This document shows positions 27,747 to 36,241 of a stretch of 64,000 nucleotides of DNA, one piece after another. The position numbers and the translations under genes were made by a program. Numbering within the stretch: position 1 is the first letter of the stretch; the number at the start of each line of letters is the position of its first letter. A model generated the notes under the pieces. It worked only from the letters and a program-made list of their open reading frames with translations. It did not search any database and had not been told where the DNA came from. This stretch comes from Aminobacter sp. HY435. GTDB taxonomy: Bacteria; Pseudomonadota; Alphaproteobacteria; Rhizobiales; Rhizobiaceae. The DNA is taken from contig NZ_JANKZL010000011.1 of assembly GCF_027568395.1 (NCBI RefSeq), positions 186,001 through 250,000 of the forward strand, read 5' to 3'.

Positions 27747-28247
27747 ATGCCGATCATTTCGCCGCTTGCCCAGAACCCTCTCATTGACGGTCGCCAATCC
27801 GAACGCGCCATGCTGGTGCGGCGTGGCGTGCAGCGTCTGCTGATGCAGATGGGAGCGCATGTGCTGCCGGAGATTTCGCTGGCGACGGGCCGCCGCGCCG
27901 ACCTTGTGGCGATGACACGCCAGGGCGACATCTGGATCATCGAGATCAAGTCCTCGATCGAGGACTTCCGCGTCGACCGAAAATGGCCCGACTACCGGCT
28001 GCATTCGGACCGTTTCTTCTTCGCCACGCACCCTGAAGTGCCGGCCGAGATCTTCCCTGAGGAGTGCGGCTTCATTCTCTCCGATGGTTATGGCGCCGAG
28101 ATCATGCGCGAGGCCCCTGAGCACCGCATGGCGGCAGCCACCCGCAAGGCACTGATGCTGCGCATCGCGCGCGCCGGAGCGGCACGCCTTCTGGCGGCCG
28201 AACTCGCGGGCGTTTCGGTGCCGGCGCTGGAAGGGGAAAGCGAATAG
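27747..28247 (+). CDS. mmcB: MmcB family DNA repair protein
   Basis: A 166-residue protein of the MmcB family, a predicted nuclease of the PD-(D/E)XK type. The core reads ATGRRADLVAMTRQGDIWIIEIKSS, with the Asp and EIK forming the nuclease-like motif, followed by DFRVDRKWPDYRLHSDRFFF. In Caulobacter, MmcB takes part in DNA damage repair with ImuB-dependent mutagenesis-related functions. The start is placed at ATG 27747 (MPIISPLAQNP); a GTG at 27720 is possible. It belongs to the GC-rich backbone and ends at a terminator shared with the convergent actR. Confidence 0.83.
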   Translation: MPIISPLAQNPLIDGRQSERAMLVRRGVQRLLMQMGAHVLPEISLATGRRADLVAMTRQGDIWIIEIKSSIEDFRVDRKWPDYRLHSDRFFFATHPEVPAEIFPEECGFILSDGYGAEIMREAPEHRMAAATRKALMLRIARAGAARLLAAELAGVSVPALEGESE

Positions 28248-28259
28248 GAATGGCAGAAC

Positions 28260-28290
28260 GAAAAACGGCGCCTGAAGATCAGGCGCCGTC
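28260..28290 (-). terminator. Intrinsic terminator between mmcB and actR
   Basis: ACGGCGCCTGA (28265-28275) pairs perfectly with TCAGGCGCCGT (28279-28289) around a three-base loop. On the minus strand it is followed by TTTT (complement of 28261-28264), so it terminates actR; it may also slow the convergent mmcB transcript. Confidence 0.85.
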
Positions 28291-28314
28291 CATTGTTCGC
28301 CACTCGTTATTCGA

Positions 28315-28875
28315 TTATCGCGGCGCCCGCTTGGCGAGGATTCGCTGCAACGTGCGGCGATGCATGTTGAGGCGGCGCGCCGTCTCGGAAACGTTGCGTT
28401 CGCACATCTCGTAGACGCGCTGGATATGCTCCCAGCGGACACGGTCGGCCGACATCGGATTTTCCGGCGGCGCGGCGCGCTCGCCCGTCGAATTGGTCAG
28501 CGCGGCGTAGACGTCGTCGGCATCGGCCGGCTTGGACAGGTAGTCGATGGCGCCGAGCTTCACTGCGGTGACGGCGGTTGCGATGTTGCCATAGCCGGTC
28601 AGGATGACGGTGCGGGTGTCTTCGCGGCGCTCGCGGATGGCCAATACGACATCAAGGCCGTTGCCGTCGCCCAGGCGCATGTCGACCACTGCAAAGGCCG
28701 GTGGATTGGCACGCACCTTGGATACGGCTTCCTCGACGCTCTCGGCGGTATCGACGGCAAAGCCGCGGCTTTCCATGGCGCGCGCCAGACGTGTCAGAAA
28801 AGGCTTGTCGTCGTCGACGAGCAACAGTGAATGGTCTTCGCCCGGCAGCCCGCCTGCAATGTCCTGGGTGGTCAT
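28315..28875 (-). CDS. actR: Redox response regulator ActR/RegA/PrrA family
   Basis: A 186-residue response regulator. The receiver domain has the acidic pair in LLLVDDDKPFL, the phosphorylated Asp65 in VVDMRLGDG, and the Lys of LSKPADADD. The C-terminal Fis-type helix-turn-helix is CERNVSETARRLNMHRRTLQ (about 158-177), which is nearly invariant in ActR/RegA/PrrA. The family controls respiration, nitrogen and carbon fixation in response to redox state. I chose ATG 28875 with AAGGA upstream; a longer frame exists. The cognate kinase actS lies 150 bases upstream on the same strand. Confidence 0.95.
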   Translation of the reverse strand: MTTQDIAGGLPGEDHSLLLVDDDKPFLTRLARAMESRGFAVDTAESVEEAVSKVRANPPAFAVVDMRLGDGNGLDVVLAIRERREDTRTVILTGYGNIATAVTAVKLGAIDYLSKPADADDVYAALTNSTGERAAPPENPMSADRVRWEHIQRVYEMCERNVSETARRLNMHRRTLQRILAKRAPR

Positions 28876-29025
28876 CGCGTGATCCTTTGTTATCGTTGAT
28901 CCCAGTCGTTCTTGTCGTTTTTCCAAGCAGATATAGGTGCTAGGCCCGGATGTCCAATGGCCGGCGTCAAACGCACTGTTCGACAAGGCGCTTCGCACAT
29001 GCGCCAGCGCCCCAAACCGTGCCGA

Positions 29026-30351
29026 TCACGCCATGTCGAACATCGTGGAACCGGCAGGCACCGGATTGAGGAATATCGACCGCGGCCACGACACTTCGAC
29101 GACCGCGCCTTCGCCCGGTCCGCTCGAATTGCTGAAGCTGATCGCAGCACCTGAACGCTCCAGCAGGGTTTTGGCGATGAACAGGCCAAGACCGAGGCCG
29201 CCGCCCGGCTCGGCGCCCTGGCGCGTCGACATATAGGGCTCGCCGATGCGGTCGATGATCTCGGCGGGAAAGCCCGGACCGTCGTCGAGAATGGTGAAGG
29301 TGACGTCGTCGTCGTTCCAGCTCCAGTGGATGGTGACGCGCGTGCGGGCGAAATCGACGGCGTTCTCGATCAGGTTTCCGAGGCCGTAGATGACGCCCGG
29401 ATTGCGGTGACCGACCGGCTCCGGCCCAATGCGCTCGCCGGGTTCGAGCTTGATCGAGATGCCGAAATCCCGATGCGGGGCGATGACCTCCTCGACGAGA
29501 GAGGTCAGCGGCAGCCGCGCAAGGTGCTGTTCGCCCTCCGACGACAGGCTGGTCAGCCGCTTGAGAATCTCGCGGCAGCGTTCGCTCTGGCTGCGCAGCA
29601 AGGTGACGTCTTCGCCATATTTGGGATCGTTGCCGAGCGCGCGCTCCATCTCCTTGGCGACAAGGGCGATGGTGGCGAGCGGCGTGCCGAGTTCATGCGC
29701 GGCGGCAGCGGCAAGACCGTCAAGCGCCGACAGATGCTGCTCGCGCTGCAGCACCAGCTCGGTGGCGGCGAGCGCGTTGGCAAGCAGGCGCGCCTCGTCG
29801 GCGACGCGGAAGGCATACATGGCGGTAAATGCGATCGAGCAGCAGACCGCAATCCAGATACCCGACGTGTAGATGAACGGCATGGCAAGCTCGACGCCGT
29901 CGTACCATGGCAGCGGCAAATGGAAGAAGGCGAGAATCGAGACCATCAGAATGACGAACACCGCCAGGATCGCGGTCAGGCGCAGCGGCAGCGACGTGGC
30001 CGAAATGACGACGGGGACAGTCATCAGAAGCGAAAACGGGTTGGTCAGCCCGCCGGTCATGAACAGCAGCCCGGCGAGTTGCAGGCTGTCGAAGGTGAGA
30101 ATGCCGAAGGCGGCGAACGGATTGAGCCGCTGCGTCGCCGGGTAGCGGAAGGCGAGGAAGAGGTTGAGCCAGGCGGAGCTGGCGATCAGCGCGAAACACA
30201 GGCTGACCGGCAGCGGGAACTGCAGCCAGTAGGCGACGATGACGACGGTGAAGCTCTGGCCGACGATCGCCAGCCAGCGCAGGCGGATCAGCGTGTTGAG
30301 GCGCAGCCTGTGGCTGTGCTGTAGGTCGGGCGTGCGGGTCAGCGAGTTCAT
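29026..30351 (-). CDS. actS: Redox sensor histidine kinase ActS/RegB/PrrB family
   Basis: A 441-residue inner-membrane kinase with about six N-terminal transmembrane helices. The quinone-linked heptapeptide GGLTNPF is at residues 100-106. The H-box AAAHELGTPLATI has the phosphorylated His219. The redox-active cysteine position of RegB corresponds to Cys259 in SQSERCREIL. The C-terminal ATPase has N-, G1- and G2-box motifs (NLIENAVDFAR, DDGPGF, GGGLGLGLFI). It phosphorylates ActR when the quinone pool or cysteine is reduced. It lies between actR and hrpB, the usual rhizobial order. Confidence 0.95.
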   Translation of the reverse strand: MNSLTRTPDLQHSHRLRLNTLIRLRWLAIVGQSFTVVIVAYWLQFPLPVSLCFALIASSAWLNLFLAFRYPATQRLNPFAAFGILTFDSLQLAGLLFMTGGLTNPFSLLMTVPVVISATSLPLRLTAILAVFVILMVSILAFFHLPLPWYDGVELAMPFIYTSGIWIAVCCSIAFTAMYAFRVADEARLLANALAATELVLQREQHLSALDGLAAAAAHELGTPLATIALVAKEMERALGNDPKYGEDVTLLRSQSERCREILKRLTSLSSEGEQHLARLPLTSLVEEVIAPHRDFGISIKLEPGERIGPEPVGHRNPGVIYGLGNLIENAVDFARTRVTIHWSWNDDDVTFTILDDGPGFPAEIIDRIGEPYMSTRQGAEPGGGLGLGLFIAKTLLERSGAAISFSNSSGPGEGAVVEVSWPRSIFLNPVPAGSTMFDMA

Positions 30352-30390
30352 CTGCGCTATATGCGCCGGACGCAGGTCGCCGCCAAGGGG

Positions 30391-32940
30391 TTAAGTACCC
30401 CTGGGCTTGGCGCGGGCGGTGGCCTGAGCCCCCAGCGGGTTGTCGGGCCAGACATGCCTGGGGTAACGGCCGCGCATGTCGGAGCGCACATCGGCCCATG
30501 AGCCGCGCCAGAAGCCGGGCAGGTCGCGCGTCGTCTGGATCGGCCGATGCGCCGGCGACAGCAGTTCAAGCGTGAGCGGCACCGTGCCGCCGGCGATCGA
30601 AGGATGCTTGTCCATGCCGAACAGCTCCTGCACGCGCACCGCCAGCACCGGCCACTCGCCATCGTAGCGAATCGGCACATGGCTGCCCGAAGGTGCTGAG
30701 AAGTGGGTCGGCGCAAGCGAACCGATCTTGCGCTGCAGGTCGTGCGGGACGAGCGACATCAGGCCACCGTGAAGTGCACTATTGCCGATGCGAGCGAAGG
30801 ACGCCTCGCCGCGCAGGAAGGGCAACAACCAGTCCTCGAGGCGGTCGAGCAGCGCCTCGTCGGACATGTCGGGCCAGGGTTCGCCCAAGCCGCGATGCAG
30901 CCAGGTCAGGCGCTGGCGCAGCGTCTCGGCCTCCTTGCCCCAGTCGAGCAGGCCGAGCCCGTGGGCGCGCAGCGCCTCAAGGATGGCGCGATCGGCTTCC
31001 TCGCCCTTCGGCGCCGGCAACATGCGCTCGGAGAGGGTGACGGCGCCGATGCGGACGGTTTCGCGGACGCGGACGGAGCGCTTGTCCTTGTCGAAACTGG
31101 CTTCGGTCTTGCGCTCCAGATGGCTGGCAAGAATGTCCCGGATGTCGGCCTCGCTCACCGCTGCGGCCGACGAGATGCGGGCGTTCTGGGCCTTGCCCTG
31201 CAGGTCGGCGACAACGAGAAAGGGTTCGCCGGCGAGCGGATCGGCGGCGTCGACCGACGCGCCGCTGCCATTGGCCAGCACGAAACGGCCGCGCTCGCCG
31301 CGCGCCTTGGCGACGCGGTCGGGCCAGGCGAGGATGAGAAGGGCGCCGACGCTCTCACCCTCCCCCTTGTGGGGAGGGTCGGACCGCAGGTCCGGGGTGG
31401 GGGTAGACTTTCCGCCCTCACCCCCACCCCGCCCCGCTTCGCGGGTCGACCCTCCCCACAAGGGGGAGGGTAAAGCCTGCCGCGCCAGCCGCTCCGCCAG
31501 CTGTTTTGCGGCATTGGCGCGCGGCGAGCGCTCGTTGCGGAAGCGCTGCAGGCGACGTTCAAGATCGGCGCTGTCGCCGCCAAGACCGCGTTCGGTCATC
31601 AGCACGGCGAGCTGTGCCGCCTCAAGCGCTGCACCCTGATGCGCCGCTTCGGCGACCATGTGGGCGAGGCGCACAGGCAGCGCCAGTTTTCTCATCGCCT
31701 GGCCTGACGCGGTCAGGCGGCCATCGGCGTCGATGGCGTCGAGCTCGACAAGAAGTGCCTTCGCCTCGGCCAAGGCCGGTGCTGGCGGCGGATCGAGGAA
31801 GGCCAGCGTGATCGGGTCGGCGACACCGAAGGCGGCACAGTCGAGCAGGAAGCCGGACAAGTCGGCCTCAAGGATCTCGGGCGGCGAAAAGGCGGGCAGT
31901 GCCGCGGTCTGCTCGGCGCGCCACAGGCGTACGGCAACGCCGGGGCTGGTGCGGCCGGCGCGGCCGGCGCGCTGGTCGGCGGCGGCACGCGAGGCACGTA
32001 CCGTCTCCAGCCGGGTCAGTCCGCTCGCCGGCTCGTATCTGGGCTGCCGCGACAGGCCGGAATCGATGACGACGCGGACGCCGTCGATGGTGATCGAAGT
32101 CTCGGCGATTGACGTCGCCAGCACCACCTTGCGGCGACCCGATGGCGCCGGCTTGATCGCCGCGTCCTGCGCCTTGCCGTCGAGCATGCCATAGAGCGGC
32201 ACGATGTCAGTGTCGGCGCCGACGCGGCCGTCGAGGCGTTCGGCGGTGCGCTCGATCTCGCGCTGGCCAGGCAGGAAGGCGAGCACGCTACCGGGCTCAT
32301 CGGCAAGGGCCGAGCGGATCGCCTTGGCCATGGCGTCCTCGATGGCCGTGCCGGCCGGGCGTTCGTCATAGCGGATGTCGACGGGGAAGCTGCGACCTTG
32401 ACTTTCAATGAACGCAGCACCGTCGAGCAGCTTGGACACGCGGGCGCCGTCGAGCGTCGCAGACATGACGATCAGCCTGAGGTCGGGGCGAAGGGCGCCC
32501 TGCACGTCGAGCGCCAGCGCGAGGCCGAAATCGCCGTCGAGCGAACGCTCGTGGAACTCGTCGAACAGCACGGCTGACACGCCGGGCAGTTCGGGATCGT
32601 CGAGGATCATGCGGGCCAGCACGCCCTCGGTGACGACGAGGATCCTTGTCTTCGCGCTGACCTTGTTTTCCATGCGCATGGCGTAGCCGACCGTTGCACC
32701 CGGCTCCTCGCCGAGCAACGAGGCCATGCGCCGCGCGGCGGCCCGGGCGGCAAGCCGGCGCGGTTCGAGCAGGATGATCTTGCCATCGCCGCGCCAGGGC
32801 GCGTCGAGCAGCGCCAGCGGCACAAGCGTGGTCTTGCCGGCGCCGGGCGGAGCGACCAGCACGGCGCTGTTTCCGGACGTGAGCGCCTCGGCAAGTTGCG
32901 GCAGCACCGCCGTCACCGGCAGGTCGGGGAGCTTGGTCAT
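30391..32940 (-). CDS. hrpB: ATP-dependent helicase HrpB
   Basis: An 849-residue DEAH/RHA-type helicase. Walker A is in APPGAGKTTLVPLAL near residue 31; the Walker B box reads DEFHERSLDG rather than DEAH, which is normal for HrpB. Other motifs are SATLDG, TSIAETSITIDGV and QRAGRAGRTSPG. The C-terminal HrpB domain contains LPVRYDGEWPVLAVRVQ-like sequence ending near PRHVWPDNP. Residues of about 490-528 are foreign: they are encoded by the palindromic repeat at 31357-31471, giving GGGEGGKSTPTPD. The frame stays open through it and length without it would be about 810. The cellular role of HrpB is unclear. It is divergent from the membrane protein at 33166. Confidence 0.93.
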   Translation of the reverse strand: MTKLPDLPVTAVLPQLAEALTSGNSAVLVAPPGAGKTTLVPLALLDAPWRGDGKIILLEPRRLAARAAARRMASLLGEEPGATVGYAMRMENKVSAKTRILVVTEGVLARMILDDPELPGVSAVLFDEFHERSLDGDFGLALALDVQGALRPDLRLIVMSATLDGARVSKLLDGAAFIESQGRSFPVDIRYDERPAGTAIEDAMAKAIRSALADEPGSVLAFLPGQREIERTAERLDGRVGADTDIVPLYGMLDGKAQDAAIKPAPSGRRKVVLATSIAETSITIDGVRVVIDSGLSRQPRYEPASGLTRLETVRASRAAADQRAGRAGRTSPGVAVRLWRAEQTAALPAFSPPEILEADLSGFLLDCAAFGVADPITLAFLDPPPAPALAEAKALLVELDAIDADGRLTASGQAMRKLALPVRLAHMVAEAAHQGAALEAAQLAVLMTERGLGGDSADLERRLQRFRNERSPRANAAKQLAERLARQALPSPLWGGSTREAGRGGGEGGKSTPTPDLRSDPPHKGEGESVGALLILAWPDRVAKARGERGRFVLANGSGASVDAADPLAGEPFLVVADLQGKAQNARISSAAAVSEADIRDILASHLERKTEASFDKDKRSVRVRETVRIGAVTLSERMLPAPKGEEADRAILEALRAHGLGLLDWGKEAETLRQRLTWLHRGLGEPWPDMSDEALLDRLEDWLLPFLRGEASFARIGNSALHGGLMSLVPHDLQRKIGSLAPTHFSAPSGSHVPIRYDGEWPVLAVRVQELFGMDKHPSIAGGTVPLTLELLSPAHRPIQTTRDLPGFWRGSWADVRSDMRGRYPRHVWPDNPLGAQATARAKPRGT
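31357..31471. repeat. 115-bp palindromic repeat element inserted in frame in hrpB
   Basis: Two 24-base arms (31357-31380 and 31448-31471) are perfect inverted repeats built around ACCCTCCCCC and GGGGGAGGGT. Between them are smaller hairpins: GGACC..GGTCC, GGGGTGGGGGT pairing with ACCCCCACCCC, and CCGC..GCGG. On the hrpB strand it is translated as roughly PSPLWGGSTREAGRGGGEGG onward without a stop. It resembles the intergenic element at 42124-42239 in size and in C/G-rich hairpin content. Confidence 0.88.
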
Positions 32941-33165
32941 CAGTTACGTTCCGGCCTTTTGCGCCGCATGGGCGGCAGGCCGGCAATATCAGCTACCGGA
33001 CGGACGACGCAACATCGCTGCCCCGGCGACGGGCGCAGGAGGGACAAGCCGCATGCGCAAGCATCCGTCACAGACGGTCGCCAAGAGTGATCGGCCTTGC
33101 CCTTGCTTCGCCGGAATGAAGCTTACCGTGACGCTTGCGTGACGGTCTTGCGACAGGAGGGGTCC

Positions 33166-33888
33166 GTGGCAGAATTTGCATATCCGATATTTGCCGGCGC
33201 AGCACCGGACCTGCGCCGGAGCAGCCAGCTCCGCTTCCTCGTCATGGCGCTGGCGCTTGTCGGCGTCGTGACCGTGGCCGCAGCCCTTGCAGCGATCCTC
33301 GCGCCCGGCATCCGCCACCTGCTGCTGCGGGAAGACGGCATCGTCGAAATGGGGACCGTGATGTTCCTGGCTGCCGTCGTGCTTGGCGCCGGGGCATCGG
33401 TGCTCCTGCGCGGACCAAGCATCCCGGTGATACTGGCCGGCCTGCTCGGACTTGCCGAACTGCTTGACGAGACCAGCTTCGGCGCGCGCCTGTTCGGCTT
33501 CCAGCCACTGCCGCTTCATGGCGGCGGGCAGCTCGACGGCTTCCATGACCTTTTGATCCTCGCCTACCGCCTGCTGGGTGACGTCAGCCACGGACTTGCC
33601 TTGCTGCTGGTCGCACTGCTGCTGTTGCTATCTGGCGGGGCTGTACTGCTTGCCTTGCGCCATATGGCGCGCAACATGACCGGAGCCACGACATGGCTCT
33701 CCGGCCACGTGCTGCTGTTGCTGCATGTCGGCTTTATCGGGCTGGCGCAGATCATCGACATCGCGACGTCGTCGCGCGCGCTTTCCGCCGTCGAGGAGGT
33801 GCTCGAGCTCAACGCCGCGATATTGCTGGCGTTTTATGTGGTGCAGATGGGGTGGATGGAAGCCGCTCGGCGACGTGGTGCACGCTGA
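33166..33888 (+). CDS. Hypothetical multi-pass membrane protein
   Basis: A 240-residue integral membrane protein with about six hydrophobic segments, for example FLVMALALVGVVTVAAALAA, MGTVMFLAAVVLGAGASVLL, and LALLLVALLLLLSGGAVLL. A conserved-looking loop carries GLAELLDETSFGARLFGFQP and GFHDLL. I do not recognise the family. The GTG at 33166 is chosen because AGGAGGGG is directly upstream; an ATG at 33097 would include unlikely residues. The gene is convergent with the sugar oxidoreductase, and a hairpin-rich repeat separates them. Function unknown. Confidence 0.72.
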   Translation: MAEFAYPIFAGAAPDLRRSSQLRFLVMALALVGVVTVAAALAAILAPGIRHLLLREDGIVEMGTVMFLAAVVLGAGASVLLRGPSIPVILAGLLGLAELLDETSFGARLFGFQPLPLHGGGQLDGFHDLLILAYRLLGDVSHGLALLLVALLLLLSGGAVLLALRHMARNMTGATTWLSGHVLLLLHVGFIGLAQIIDIATSSRALSAVEEVLELNAAILLAFYVVQMGWMEAARRRGAR

Positions 33889-33901
33889 AACGCCCCTCTC
33901 C

Positions 33902-33943
33902 GTCACGGCTTTGCCGTGACACCTCTCCCCCACTGCGTGGGGG
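33902..33943. repeat. Double-hairpin intergenic repeat
   Basis: GTCACGGC-TTT-GCCGTGAC (33902-33920) is followed by CCCCCAC-TGC-GTGGGGG (33927-33943). The pair lies between two convergent genes and could act as a terminator for both. Its style (CTCTCC, CCCCCAC) matches the palindromic elements at 31357 and 42124, so it may be a relative. Confidence 0.7.
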
Positions 33944-33971
33944 CGAGGAACCCAAGCTGGAGAGCCTGCCC

Positions 33972-35081
33972 CTACCTCACCTTCACCCACTTCTGCTCCG
34001 CAAACGACTGCGCCATGGCGTGCACCGTGCGCTCGATCTCCAGGCCCTCGTCGAAGTCGATGACGCGGGCGCGCGCGCCGGCGATGCGGGCAAGCAGTTC
34101 GCGGCACTCGATGGTCTTGAGGTCGTTGAAGCCCAGCCCATGGCCGGGTGCGGGGATGAACTTTTCGTAGGGCGCATGCACGGGGGCGGCGAGGATGGTG
34201 CGAAAGCCCTGCTCGGTCGGCCGGTCGGAGGTGACATAAAGCTGGATCTCGTTGAAGCGCTCCTGGTCGAAGACCATCGAGCCCCTGGAGCCGAAGATCT
34301 GCACCTGGATGCGACCCTTGCGGCCCCAGGCCGAACGATTGACCAGAAGCGTGCCGGAGACGCCGTTTTCGAGATGGATCAGGCTGGAGGCGATGTCGTA
34401 GGTCTCGACAGCGCGACGACCGCCGCCCGAGACCTGGCGGTTGGGATAGGGTTTTGCCATGTCGCACATGACGCTGCCGACCCGGCCGAACAGCGCTGAA
34501 ATCAGCGACAGCGGGTGAACGGCGAAATCGTCGAGGGCGCCGTAGCCCGAAGTCGCCTCGTGCTTCCAGAAGAACGGCGCGTCGGGATCGGCCATGAAGT
34601 CCTCGTCCATCTCGACGCGGAGATGGTTGACCTCGCCGATGAGCTTTTCGTCGAGCATTTGGCGGATGTGGCGGATTGCCGGGCTCTGGATATAGTTGTA
34701 GCCGAGCACGGCCACCTTGCCCGACTTGCGCGCGGCGGCGGCCATGGCCTCGGCCTCGGCCAGCGTCGGCGCCATCGGCTTTTCGCACCACAGGTGCTTG
34801 CCGGCATCGAGGATGGCAATGGCCATCTCCGGGTGGAACTGGTTGGGTGTGGTCAGCGAGATGACATCGACCTCGGGGTCGGCGACAACAGTGCGCCAGT
34901 CGCCCGAGGATTTCTCGAAACCGAGCTCGGAAGCGCGCTGGGCGGCGAGGTCGGCGTTGGCCTCGCCGAGATGGACGAGCCTGACCTTGTCGACGTCGCC
35001 GAACACCGTGCGCACCGAATTCCACGCCAGCGCATGGCACTTGCCCATGAAGCCGGTTCCGATAAGTCCTACACCTGTCAC
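33972..35081 (-). CDS. Gfo/Idh/MocA family oxidoreductase (inositol/sugar dehydrogenase-like)
   Basis: A 369-residue NAD(P)-dependent dehydrogenase. The Rossmann motif VGLIGTGFMGKCHALAW is at the start, EKPMAPTLAEAEAMAAAARK contains the catalytic Lys of EKP, and DDFAVHPLSLISALFG holds the substrate-binding His region. Family members oxidise inositols or other polyols and sugars. The start is the GTG at 35081 with GGGAG upstream; the frame itself runs back to 35393 without a good start. It is divergent from an RpiR-type regulator, the usual local controller of such genes. Confidence 0.88.
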   Translation of the reverse strand: MTGVGLIGTGFMGKCHALAWNSVRTVFGDVDKVRLVHLGEANADLAAQRASELGFEKSSGDWRTVVADPEVDVISLTTPNQFHPEMAIAILDAGKHLWCEKPMAPTLAEAEAMAAAARKSGKVAVLGYNYIQSPAIRHIRQMLDEKLIGEVNHLRVEMDEDFMADPDAPFFWKHEATSGYGALDDFAVHPLSLISALFGRVGSVMCDMAKPYPNRQVSGGGRRAVETYDIASSLIHLENGVSGTLLVNRSAWGRKGRIQVQIFGSRGSMVFDQERFNEIQLYVTSDRPTEQGFRTILAAPVHAPYEKFIPAPGHGLGFNDLKTIECRELLARIAGARARVIDFDEGLEIERTVHAMAQSFAEQKWVKVR

Positions 35082-35221
35082 TTCACGCTCTCCCGGTTTA
35101 TAGAATAGGGCATTGCGACCTATGGACTGAATAGTCGAATTCTGGCAAAAATGGAACATACAGTTCATTTTATTTGGACAGCCGGTCGCCCCGGCGCTAT
35201 GGTGGAATAGGCGGAGGCGGA

Positions 35222-36100
35222 ATGGACGACATGGCGGACACTGTTTCGGAGGCACTGCCGCGCGACTTCGAGGCGCTGAGGGGGCTGATCCTCGACCGGA
35301 GGGATAGCCTGCCCAAGCGCATCGCCCAGGTTGCGGCCTATTCGCTCGACAATCCCGACGAGATCGCCTTCGGCACCGCCGCCAGCATCGCAAGCTCCGC
35401 CGGGGTGCAGCCGTCGACGCTGATCCGCTTTGCCCAGCATCTCGGCTATGACGGCTTCACCAGCCTGCAGCAGGTTTTCCGCGAACGGCTGCGCGAGCGC
35501 ACGACCTCCTATGAGGAGCGGCTGACCGTGGTGCGCGGCGACGCCGACGACGGCACCTCCAACCGCCGCATCGTCGACGGGTTCCTCGCTGCCGCCAGCA
35601 AGTCGCTCGACGTGATGTCGCGCAATCTCGACGACGAGACGCTGGACCGTGCCGTCGATCTGCTCAACGGCGCCGAGACGATCTACATCCTGGCGCGCCG
35701 GCGCTCCTATCCCGTCGCCAGCTACATCGCCTATGCGCTGGGCAAGCTCGGCGTGCGCAGCCAGCTGATCGAATCCGCCTCCGGGCTCAGCCCGGAGATC
35801 ATCTCGTTTGCCTCGTCGAAGGACGCGGTGATCGCCATCAGCTTCTCGCCCTATGCCTCGGCAACCGTCGAGGAAGCGCGAATCCTGTCGGCCAACAACG
35901 TGCCCGTCATCGCCATCACCGACAGCGCGTTCTCGCCCCTGGCGCAGTTCGCCAAAGTGTGGTTCGAGGTGGCCGAAGCCGATTTCGGCGGCTTCCGCTC
36001 GCTCGCCGCCACCATGGCGCTGGCAATGGGCCTGACGGTGGGCGTGGCCGAACTGAGGCGCGGCCGCAAGGGCCGGAAATTGGCCAATTCCAAGGGTTGA
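35222..36100 (+). CDS. MurR/RpiR family transcriptional regulator
   Basis: A 292-residue sugar-phosphate-sensing regulator. The N-terminal HTH_6 domain has LPKRIAQVAAYSLDNPDEIAF and AGVQPSTLIRFAQHLGYDGF. The C-terminal SIS domain (about residues 125-260) has IYILARRRSYPVASYIAYAL and AISFSPYASATVEEA. Such proteins bind phosphosugars and repress or activate neighbouring catabolic genes. ATG 35222 is preceded by GGAGGCGG. The divergent dehydrogenase (33972-35081) is the probable target; weak inverted repeats (GACT-GAAT-AGTC at 35125 and GAAC-N5-GTTC at 35154) lie between them. Confidence 0.9.
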   Translation: MDDMADTVSEALPRDFEALRGLILDRRDSLPKRIAQVAAYSLDNPDEIAFGTAASIASSAGVQPSTLIRFAQHLGYDGFTSLQQVFRERLRERTTSYEERLTVVRGDADDGTSNRRIVDGFLAAASKSLDVMSRNLDDETLDRAVDLLNGAETIYILARRRSYPVASYIAYALGKLGVRSQLIESASGLSPEIISFASSKDAVIAISFSPYASATVEEARILSANNVPVIAITDSAFSPLAQFAKVWFEVAEADFGGFRSLAATMALAMGLTVGVAELRRGRKGRKLANSKG

Positions 36101-36241
36101 AATCGCGTCTGGGCTGCACGAAATGCATGGCAGCTGCCCGCTGTCGTCATGCCAGGCGCCCAGTCAGGCGAAAAATGGTTGACGCAGGGGCGATAGTGGC
36201 TCAATCCCACTGTTAGCCATCTATTGTATGAGAGAGCCCCC

